A stretch of DNA of 64,000 bases, from contig NZ_JACJPF010000035.1 of the NCBI RefSeq assembly GCF_014695915.1, forward strand, positions 1-64,000, written 5' to 3'. Every line of letters begins with the position of its first letter. Positions within the stretch are counted from its first letter, which is position 1. The position numbers and the translations under genes are program-made. The notes beneath the pieces are model-generated. The model ran no database searches and was not told where the DNA came from. It worked only from the letters and a program-made list of their open reading frames with translations. This DNA is from Trichocoleus sp. FACHB-40. GTDB lineage: Bacteria; Cyanobacteriota; Cyanobacteriia; Cyanobacteriales; FACHB-T130. This document shows, in pieces, positions 53,971 to 61,546 of this stretch.

Positions 53971-55926
53971 ATGTGTGGCATCGCTGGATTTTGGGACACA
54001 TCTCAAGAAATTAGTACCGACAAAATGCAAGCGATCGCTCAAAAAATGTCGGATACCCTCTTGACACGGGGGCCAGATGATGGCGGCGTTTGGGTAGATG
54101 CAGCAGCGGGAATTGCTCTCGGTCATCGGCGCTTAGCAATTGTGGATCTTTCCCCAGAAGGACATCAGCCGATGGTGTCTGGTAACGGGCGTTATGTAAT
54201 TGTATTCAATGGCGAGATATATAACTATTTAGAATTACGGCGGGAACTGGAACAACTCGGTCATCGGTTTCGCGGACATTCTGATACTGAGGTAATGTTG
54301 GCTTCCTTTAGTCAGTGGGGACTAGAAGCAGCCGTCCAGCGTTTTAACGGAATGTTTGCCTTTGCCTTGTGGGATAGAAAAGAGCAAGTTTTACATTTAG
54401 GACGCGATCGCATCGGTGAAAAACCCCTTTATTACGGTTGGATTGATAATACGTTCTTATTCGCCTCCGAGTTAAAAGCCTTAAAAGCTTATCCCCATTT
54501 TTCAGCAGAAATTAACCGGGATGCCTTAGCTTTATTTCTAAGATATAGCTGCATCCCCGCGCCCTATTCCATTTACCAAGGCATTTACAAACTGCCCCCC
54601 GCAAAACTTCTGACTTGGAACGGTTCGCCAACTCGCCCCGATCCAGTGCCATACTGGTGTCTTCAGGAAGTTGCAGAATTAGGCGTTGCCAACCCTTTCC
54701 CCGGCACCTCATCGGAAGCTGTGGCAAAACTGGATGCTCTATTACAGGATGCAGTAGCGTTACGGAGAGTAGCAGATGTCCCCTTGGGCGCTTTCTTGTC
54801 GGGGGGTATCGACTCCTCCACCGTAGTCGCCATCATGCAGGCGCAAAGCAGCCAGCCTGTAAAAACTTTTACTATCGGTTTTTACGAAAATGCTTACAAC
54901 GAAGCCCAATATGCCAAAGCTGTAGCCCAGCATATAGGCACCGATCATACAGAACTTTACGTCACCCCGAAAGAAGCGATCGCGGTCGTCCCCAAATTAC
55001 CGACTTTGTACGACGAACCCTTCGCCGACTCCTCCCAAATTCCCACTTTCCTCGTTTCTCAAGTTGCCAAACAACACGTCACCGTCAGTCTTTCTGGTGA
55101 TGGGGGAGATGAACTTTTTGCCGGATACAACCGCTATCCTTGGGTACGACAAATTTGGCAGCGAATTGGTTTTTTCCCCCAAAGTTGGCGACAAGCAGTG
55201 GCGAATGCTTTAACTGCGCGATCGCCCCAAGCTTGGAACCGCGACTATGCCCGACTTGAGCCATTGCTGCCAAACCAACTCAGGCAACGCCTGCCTGGTT
55301 ATAAAATGCACACACTGGCAACAATTTTGGCATCAGCCAGCCCGGAAGCTATGTACCAGCAGCTAGTATGCCATTGGCAAGCGCCAGAATCTGTAGTCGT
55401 GGGAGCAAAAAAAATCCCCACAATTCTCACCGTTCCGCAACAATGGGCAAAGCTGCCAGATTATATTCAGCAGATGATGTACTTGGATACCGTTACTTAT
55501 TTACCTGATGATATTCTCACTAAGGTAGATAGAGCTAGTATGGGTTTGAGTTTAGAGGTGCGAGTGCCTTTTCTGGATCATCGAGTCATCGAATTTGCTT
55601 GGCAAATTCCGCTGTCTTTAAAAATTCACCAAGGGCAAAGCAAGTGGCTATTGCGTCAAGTTTTGTATAAATATGTGCCGAAAAGCTTAATCGAACGCCC
55701 AAAAATGGGTTTTGCCATTCCGATTGATAAATGGCTGCGCGGTGAGTTGCGCGATTGGGCCGAAACATTATTAGATGAAACCAGGTTGCGCCAAGAAGGA
55801 TTTTTTCATCCTCAGCCAATCCGCCAGAAGTGGGCGGAGTATTTATCAGGCGATCGCAACTGGCAGGAGCATCTATGGGATATCCTAATGTTTCAGGCCT
55901 GGCTTCAAGAACAGAAAAACTCTTAA
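53971..55926 (+). CDS. AsnB-like glutamine amidotransferase
   Basis: The 651 residues have C2 as glutaminase nucleophile (MCGIAGFWD), TRGPDDGG, FNGEIYN and the synthetase P-loop GAFLSGGIDSSTVVAIMQA. Both halves look intact, so it could make asparagine. In Pseudomonas O6 loci the homologue WbpS amidates a uronic acid. Here the UDP-sugar dehydrogenase follows 54 bases later, which supports a role in making a uronamide residue (inference). Confidence 0.85.
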   Translation: MCGIAGFWDTSQEISTDKMQAIAQKMSDTLLTRGPDDGGVWVDAAAGIALGHRRLAIVDLSPEGHQPMVSGNGRYVIVFNGEIYNYLELRRELEQLGHRFRGHSDTEVMLASFSQWGLEAAVQRFNGMFAFALWDRKEQVLHLGRDRIGEKPLYYGWIDNTFLFASELKALKAYPHFSAEINRDALALFLRYSCIPAPYSIYQGIYKLPPAKLLTWNGSPTRPDPVPYWCLQEVAELGVANPFPGTSSEAVAKLDALLQDAVALRRVADVPLGAFLSGGIDSSTVVAIMQAQSSQPVKTFTIGFYENAYNEAQYAKAVAQHIGTDHTELYVTPKEAIAVVPKLPTLYDEPFADSSQIPTFLVSQVAKQHVTVSLSGDGGDELFAGYNRYPWVRQIWQRIGFFPQSWRQAVANALTARSPQAWNRDYARLEPLLPNQLRQRLPGYKMHTLATILASASPEAMYQQLVCHWQAPESVVVGAKKIPTILTVPQQWAKLPDYIQQMMYLDTVTYLPDDILTKVDRASMGLSLEVRVPFLDHRVIEFAWQIPLSLKIHQGQSKWLLRQVLYKYVPKSLIERPKMGFAIPIDKWLRGELRDWAETLLDETRLRQEGFFHPQPIRQKWAEYLSGDRNWQEHLWDILMFQAWLQEQKNS

Positions 55927-55980
55927 CCCTTGTGGGCTGTTGTCTCTACTTAATATAAAATCAACAAAAACACTTAAATA

Positions 55981-57285
55981 ATGAGCGATCAGGCAGTATT
56001 TTTAAAAGATAATCGTATTGCAGTAATTGGTCTTGGTTACGTCGGCTTACCTGTTGCCTTAGCCTTTGCTAAAAAATTCCCCGTTACAGTAGGATTTGAT
56101 ATCAACGCCGAGAAAATAAAATCCTTAAAAGAAGGAATTGACCGCACTGGTGAAGTTGCCACAAATGATTTAAAAACTTCTACTATTAAAATTACCTCGG
56201 AGCAAGACGACTTATCAAAAGCAAACTTCTTTGTAGTGGCAGTCCCCACTCCAATTGACCGCAACCATCGGCCAGATTTGACACCTCTGATTAAAGCCTC
56301 CGAAACCATCGGGAAAGTGATACAACCAGGCTCAATAGTAGTCTATGAATCCACAGTTTATCCGGGAGTAACAGAAGATATTTGCGGTTCCGTTTTGGCA
56401 AAAGTATCAGCCTTAAAGCAGGGACTTGATTTTAAGCTAGGCTACTCACCAGAAAGAATTAATCCCGGCGATAAAGCTCATACCTTGGAAAAAATTGTCA
56501 AAGTAGTTGCTGGGGAAGATGCCGAAACTTTAGAAAAAATAGCTAAAATTTATGAAAATATTGTGGATGCAGGTGTTTATCGCGCCACGTCTATCAAAGT
56601 TGCCGAAGCTGCTAAAGTCATTGAAAATACTCAACGAGATTTGAATATTGCCCTAATGAACGAATTAGCTTTAATATGCGATCGCTTGAATATCCGCACC
56701 AAAGATGTTTTAGCAGCTGCTAACACCAAATGGAACTTTTTACCCTTCACACCAGGACTTGTTGGCGGTCACTGCATCGGTGTCGATCCTTATTACCTAA
56801 CCACAAAAGCAGAAGAATTAGGATATCACCCCCAAGTCATCCTAGCAGGTCGTAGAATCAACGACAGCATGGGCGCATATATCGGACAGCGCCTAGTTAA
56901 ACTTTTAGTCAAAGCTAACTTACAAATTCAAGGCGCAAAAGTAGGAATTCTCGGACTAACTTTCAAAGAAAACGTCCCCGATTTGCGTAACAGTCGCGTA
57001 CCTGATATTTTAGCTGAGTTACAACAATTTGGTATTCATCCTTTAATTCACGACCCCTTGGTTGATGTCCGAGAAGCGCAGCAAGAATATAATCTTAAAC
57101 TAGCAAATTGGGAAGATATGGCTAATTTAGATGCACTCATACTCGCCGTCACCCATGAAGATTATCTAAAATTACCTCGCCAGCAGCTATTGGGTTCTTT
57201 GCGTTCTGGAGGTGTTTTTATAGACGTAAAATCTATTTTCGACCCTGCTACTATACCACCTGAAATCCATTACTGGAGTCTTTAG
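55981..57285 (+). CDS. UDP-N-acetylhexosamine 6-dehydrogenase (TviB/WbpO type)
   Basis: The 434-residue enzyme oxidises UDP-GlcNAc or UDP-GalNAc to the uronic acid in the cytoplasm using NAD. VIGLGYVGLPVALAFA is the NAD-binding loop, ESTVYPGVTED and SPERINPGDK are family hallmarks, and the catalytic C265 is in GGHCIGVDPYYL. The overall pattern (AKKFPVTVGFDIN, VPTPID) is closer to TviB/WbpO than to UDP-glucose dehydrogenases. Which epimer it accepts cannot be decided here. Confidence 0.87.
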   Translation: MSDQAVFLKDNRIAVIGLGYVGLPVALAFAKKFPVTVGFDINAEKIKSLKEGIDRTGEVATNDLKTSTIKITSEQDDLSKANFFVVAVPTPIDRNHRPDLTPLIKASETIGKVIQPGSIVVYESTVYPGVTEDICGSVLAKVSALKQGLDFKLGYSPERINPGDKAHTLEKIVKVVAGEDAETLEKIAKIYENIVDAGVYRATSIKVAEAAKVIENTQRDLNIALMNELALICDRLNIRTKDVLAAANTKWNFLPFTPGLVGGHCIGVDPYYLTTKAEELGYHPQVILAGRRINDSMGAYIGQRLVKLLVKANLQIQGAKVGILGLTFKENVPDLRNSRVPDILAELQQFGIHPLIHDPLVDVREAQQEYNLKLANWEDMANLDALILAVTHEDYLKLPRQQLLGSLRSGGVFIDVKSIFDPATIPPEIHYWSL

Positions 57286-57287
57286 AA

Positions 57288-58148
57288 ATGAGGATAAATT
57301 ATGTCCCTTGGTGGGGAAAAATAGCTGCAAAAATAGTGCTGACTAGGCTAAAGATTCCATACATTTACTGGAGCAAATTTGGTTTATTTCAGCATGGAGA
57401 AATGGATGCTCCAAGCTATGCTTATAGAGTTTTTAAACAACATTTTGATAACGTCAAACTTCCAGAAAAATTTGTAAGTTTAGAGCTGGGACCAGGAGAC
57501 TCGCTTTTTTCCGCTATAATTAGTCAAGCGTTTGGTGGTTCTACGTCTTATCTTGTTGATTCCGGAGATTTTGCGCGTAAAGATATAGACCTATATCGAG
57601 CTATGGCAAATTTTATTACTCAAAAAGAATTACCTACTCCTAACATACAAGAATTAAAATCATTAGAAGAAGTTCTAAATTGCTGTTCTGCTAATTATCT
57701 AACATCAGGTTTAACATCTTTACGCACTATCCCCGCTCAATCTGTAGATTATATTTGGTCTAATGCGGTACTCGAACACGTTAGAAAAAAAGATTTTCTC
57801 GACACTATGTTGGAATTGCGGCGAATCATCCGCAATAATGGGGTTTGTTCCCATCAAGTTGATCTCAAAGATCATCTCAGTAATGCGTTGAATAATCTCA
57901 GATTTCCAGAGCATATCTGGGAAAATGAGTTTATGGCTAACTCTGGCTTTTATACAAACCGGATTCAATATTCCCAAATGTTAGATATTTTCCGACAAGC
58001 AAACTTTGATGTAGAAATAATAAAAGTGGAGCGATGGGATAAATTACCAGTACTAAGAGCCAAACTCTCTAAAGAATTCAGACAAATTAGAGATGAGGAA
58101 CTTTGCATATCAGGATTTTCTGTAAGATTAAGACCTAGTATAAAGTAA
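57288..58148 (+). CDS. methyltransferase-like protein
   Basis: The 286 residues begin 2 bases after the dehydrogenase stop. The SAM motif is partly recognisable (FVSLELGPGDSLFSA, then YLVDSGDFARKDIDL), followed by DYIWSNAVLEHVRKKDFLDTMLELRRIIRNNG, the usual motif of Methyltransf_11 proteins. The N-terminal 55 residues resemble no domain I know. This is the ninth methyltransferase-like gene of the locus. Confidence 0.68.
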   Translation: MRINYVPWWGKIAAKIVLTRLKIPYIYWSKFGLFQHGEMDAPSYAYRVFKQHFDNVKLPEKFVSLELGPGDSLFSAIISQAFGGSTSYLVDSGDFARKDIDLYRAMANFITQKELPTPNIQELKSLEEVLNCCSANYLTSGLTSLRTIPAQSVDYIWSNAVLEHVRKKDFLDTMLELRRIIRNNGVCSHQVDLKDHLSNALNNLRFPEHIWENEFMANSGFYTNRIQYSQMLDIFRQANFDVEIIKVERWDKLPVLRAKLSKEFRQIRDEELCISGFSVRLRPSIK

Positions 58149-58187
58149 AAATATTTATATATAATAATTTATCAGAAGGTTTCAAGA

Positions 58188-59351
58188 ATGAAAGTTTTGC
58201 ATATCTGCGCCGTTGGCTTTACAGTTAAACATTTGTTATTACCTCAGATTAATTATTTATTGTCCCAGAATTTATCGGTTGAAGTAGCTTGTTCTGCTGG
58301 ATTAGAAGTAGATAATTTGCGAACGCAAGGATACATTATCCACCCAATCCAGATTGACCGACGACTTGCCCCGTTTTCTAATATTAAAAGCATCTATCAT
58401 CTAACAAAACTGATGGTAGAGCGTCAATACGATCTAGTTCACGTACATACCCCAATTGCTGCGGTACTAGGTCGAATTGCCGCTAAACTTGCCGGGGTTA
58501 AACGTATTGTTTACACAGCTCACGGATTTCCGTTTTACGAACGCTCCTCGCCAAGTCAATACCGCTTCTACTTTGCCGTAGAAAAATTCAGCGCTCTATT
58601 AACAGACTTAATCTTGAGTCAAAGTTATGAAGATGTTATAACTGCTCAAAATTTTGGGCTTTGCTCTCCAGAAAAAGTGCGTCACCTCAGCAACGGTGTA
58701 GATATTAATCACTTTAAACGCACTCGGATAAATCCCACCGCAAAAGCTGAATTAAAGGCATCTTTGGGCATCGCGAATACCGCTAATTTGCTCATTGGCA
58801 CAATTGGACGTTTAACCCGGAAAAAAGGTAGTGGATATCTAATTCAAGCCGCAGCGTCGCTATTGCCCGAGTTTCCTAACCTGCATATTCTAGTGATCGG
58901 TGGTCAGCTCAGTACCGATCCAGAACAATTTCAAACAGAATTGGTTAAACTAATACACAATTTGGGAATCGAGAAGCACGTTACCCTCACTGGCTACCGA
59001 AATGATACACCAGAGCTTTTAGGTTTATTAGACATTTTCACGTTGCCTACCTTCACCCATGAAGGGCTACCGCGCTCTATATTGGAAGCTATGTCAATGG
59101 GTTTGCCCATTGTCACTACAGATATTCGGGGTTGTAGAGAAGCAGTGGTGCATGGGAAAACTGGTTTAATTGTTCCACCTGAAGACCAGGATAAGTTAAT
59201 AGAAGCTTTGAGAATCTTGCTGTCAAACCCTGAACTCAGACAATCTTATGGAAAAGCGAGCCGCGAACTTATTGAATCTAAATATGATGAGCGCATGGTT
59301 TTTGAGCGTCTGCAATTTGCTTACCAAGATTTAGGTGTATGGAAAAAATAA
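58188..59351 (+). CDS. glycosyltransferase family 4
   Basis: The 387 residues show CAVGFTVKHLLLPQINYL, VHVHTPIAAVLGRIAAKLAGVKRIVYTAHGFPFY (H-rich acceptor loop), LSNGVDINHF, IGTIGRLTRKKG and the E-x7-E motif EGLPRSILEAMSMGLPIVTT. The HGFPFYE segment is typical of the WbpU/PglA-like GT4 enzymes that add an early HexNAc to Und-PP-sugars, which would fit its position just before the SDR and initiating transferase genes. Overlaps the next gene by 13 bases. Confidence 0.87.
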   Translation: MKVLHICAVGFTVKHLLLPQINYLLSQNLSVEVACSAGLEVDNLRTQGYIIHPIQIDRRLAPFSNIKSIYHLTKLMVERQYDLVHVHTPIAAVLGRIAAKLAGVKRIVYTAHGFPFYERSSPSQYRFYFAVEKFSALLTDLILSQSYEDVITAQNFGLCSPEKVRHLSNGVDINHFKRTRINPTAKAELKASLGIANTANLLIGTIGRLTRKKGSGYLIQAAASLLPEFPNLHILVIGGQLSTDPEQFQTELVKLIHNLGIEKHVTLTGYRNDTPELLGLLDIFTLPTFTHEGLPRSILEAMSMGLPIVTTDIRGCREAVVHGKTGLIVPPEDQDKLIEALRILLSNPELRQSYGKASRELIESKYDERMVFERLQFAYQDLGVWKK

Positions 59352-60238
59352 AAATACTTCTGACAGGTGCAACTGGTTTGACAGGTACTCTGCTTTTGGA
59401 GCAGTTGGCTAAGAATAACCCTAGTGAGACAATCCATTGTCTAGTGCGTCACAGTAGCGATCGCTCCCTACTAAAATTTCTCAACCTCAATCTTTTATAC
59501 TTAGTAGGCGATAGCGCCACCAGCCAAACCTGGGATGAAATTTTAGCAGAATACGCCCCCAGCACAATTATCCACATCGCCTCAATTCGTCACATCCCTG
59601 TTATTCTCAATAGTCTTCAAACAACTACGCAAACACCAAGATTAATCGTAATTGGTACCACTGGTATCTATTCCAAATACAACCAATACTCTGATATTTA
59701 CAAAAACATTGAAAAGCAGCTGGCTCATTATCCAGGCTCCTACTGTCTCCTGCGACCAACAATGATCTACGGTTCGCACCGCGATAAGAACTTGCACAAG
59801 CTGATAAAGTTTTGCGATCGCTACGGCTGCTTTCCCGTTTTTGGCTCTGGTAACTGCCTGCTGCAACCAATCCATGCTCACGATCTAGCAAAAGCGATCC
59901 TGTCTGCCTTGGAAAACCAAGATGTTCGAGGTGCTTACGATCTATCCGGTGGTAGCGTCGTCACCTTTCGGGAACTTCTAGCTTTGGTAGAAAAACACCT
60001 TGGCAAACCAGTTCGCCCAATTAATTTACCCTTCAAATTAGGAGTTTGGTCGGCTACAGCGCTAGAGAAAATCTTGGGACGGCGATCGCCTGTGCGAGGC
60101 GAACAAATTCTGCGCTTGCAAGAAGATAAAACCTATCCCCATGATACTGCTGTCCGGGTGCTTGACTTTTTCCCGCGCTCTCTGGACGTTGGCTTACAGC
60201 AAGAAGTAAAGTTACTACGCGATCGAGGAATTATTTAA
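59339..60238 (+). CDS. NAD-dependent sugar 4-ketoreductase-like SDR (WbpV-like)
   Basis: The 299-residue extended SDR has LLTGATGLTGTLLLEQL at the N terminus and IGTTGIYSKYNQYSDIYKNIE at the active-site region. A regular YxxxK is not evident; the order is Tyr, Tyr-Lys, then Glu. LRPTMIYGS and IHAHDLAKAIL follow. Position directly before the WbpL-like gene recalls WbpV, which reduces the 4-keto sugar made by WbpM to give UDP-QuiNAc or UDP-FucNAc. The substrate is therefore inferred. Confidence 0.7.
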   Translation: MEKIKILLTGATGLTGTLLLEQLAKNNPSETIHCLVRHSSDRSLLKFLNLNLLYLVGDSATSQTWDEILAEYAPSTIIHIASIRHIPVILNSLQTTTQTPRLIVIGTTGIYSKYNQYSDIYKNIEKQLAHYPGSYCLLRPTMIYGSHRDKNLHKLIKFCDRYGCFPVFGSGNCLLQPIHAHDLAKAILSALENQDVRGAYDLSGGSVVTFRELLALVEKHLGKPVRPINLPFKLGVWSATALEKILGRRSPVRGEQILRLQEDKTYPHDTAVRVLDFFPRSLDVGLQQEVKLLRDRGII

Positions 60239-60246
60239 TTCAAGTG

Positions 60247-61224
60247 ATGTACCTAGCACTTCTTGTTGCCAGTTTTATTATTAGCTTGCTTGCTGTTGCC
60301 TTGATTAAGCAGCGCTTGAGTCAACATTTTTTAGATATTCCTAACGAACGCAGTTCCCACACTCAACCCACACCACGCGGCGGCGGCTTAGGTTTTATAA
60401 TTGCTTTCGCTCTTACCAGCAGTTTAGCCTCAGCGTTACAAAGCAATTTTGCTTTCCCCAACCCCACCTTTGTCTGGCTAATTCTCACCCCTCTCGCTAT
60501 CATTGGCATCATCGACGATCGGCGCGGCGTTCCGGCGAGTCTTCGCTACCTGGTGCAGCTAGTCGCTGCTGTAGTTGCAATAGCTTGTTTCGGAACCTTC
60601 CCCCAGCCTTGGTTGGATTTTGGCACTGTAGGCGCGATCGCCAGCATAACTCTGAGTGCGATCGCATTCACCGCCATGATTAATTTTTATAACTTTATGG
60701 ACGGCTTGGATGGTCTTGTCGCTGGTGTCAGCGCAGTCCAACTCAGTTTTCTAGCACTTTACCTAAATCAACCCCTGTTATTTCTCCTCGTCGCCGCCCT
60801 CTTGGGCTTCCTCTGGTGGAACTGGTCGCCTGCTAAAATTTTTATGGGCGATGCTGGTAGCACCGTCCTGGGAGCAACAGTAGCTGTTGCGCTGCTCAAC
60901 ACCTCTGACCCGGTGCAAGCGTGGTCAGCTTTAGCCATCACCACCCCACTCACCGCCGATGCCATTTACACCTTGATTCTTCGTCTGATGCGCCACGAAA
61001 ATATCTTTCAAGCGCACCGCAGCCATCTGTACCAACGCTTACAGCAGTCTGGTTGGTCGCACCGTCAAGTTGCTAGTACCTACATCGGCTTAACAATTTT
61101 TATTGCCATCAGCATCAGCCTTTTTGATGGCAAAGCTGCTTTGCTCAGTGCCGTTGGCGTTGCGGCTACGATAATTTTAGGTGAAGTTTATTTGCGATCG
61201 CTCAAAAATTCCTATCAGGAATGA
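60247..61224 (+). CDS. polyprenyl-phosphate sugar-1-phosphate transferase (MraY/WecA/WbpL family)
   Basis: The enzyme transfers HexNAc-1-phosphate from UDP to undecaprenyl phosphate and so starts glycan assembly in the inner membrane. The ATG at 60247 is chosen; a GTG directly before it would add one residue. The 325 residues contain about ten membrane helices, the HTQPTPRGGGLG loop, DDRRGVPASLRYLVQL, the catalytic NFMDGLDGLVAG and FMGDAGSTVLG. It is the last polysaccharide gene. Together with the SDR upstream it pairs as WbpV-WbpL do. The exact sugar is uncertain. Confidence 0.88.
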   Translation: MYLALLVASFIISLLAVALIKQRLSQHFLDIPNERSSHTQPTPRGGGLGFIIAFALTSSLASALQSNFAFPNPTFVWLILTPLAIIGIIDDRRGVPASLRYLVQLVAAVVAIACFGTFPQPWLDFGTVGAIASITLSAIAFTAMINFYNFMDGLDGLVAGVSAVQLSFLALYLNQPLLFLLVAALLGFLWWNWSPAKIFMGDAGSTVLGATVAVALLNTSDPVQAWSALAITTPLTADAIYTLILRLMRHENIFQAHRSHLYQRLQQSGWSHRQVASTYIGLTIFIAISISLFDGKAALLSAVGVAATIILGEVYLRSLKNSYQE

Positions 61225-61546
61225 GTCGCCCCAGCTATACCAGCTATATTAGTTTCTATAGGCTCAAAACATCAACAGCAACAAAAGAGCCGCATTGAAA
61301 TCTGGAAGTTTACATTATAACCTTGTTTAAACTAATACACTAATTAACATAAGTTATGCTAAAAAAGATGCTTCCTGCATGGCATAACATTACCTCGGTA
61401 CTACATTATCAATGGCTAAAACCTCACGTTGCTGTTGCTCTTAGAATTACTTTGCACTTGCACCATTGCCAATAAACACGGCAACTTTTTAACATTTGTC
61501 CAAATCATAGTAACCCAAGGCAAGCGAAATTCAGGGCTTTTTTAAC
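61225..61546. other. intergenic region before the HlyD fusion gene
   Basis: This 322-base AT-rich stretch has a short direct repeat (cagctatac/cagctatat near 61232 and 61241). I see no gene, no clear terminator for the polysaccharide genes and no recognisable operator. The promoter of the following gene is presumably here. Confidence 0.4.

Noticed and set aside
53971-55926. Housekeeping asparagine synthetase
   Set aside because: This is possible by motifs, but the position beside the UDP-sugar dehydrogenase favours WbpS-like sugar amidation; I kept the call generic.
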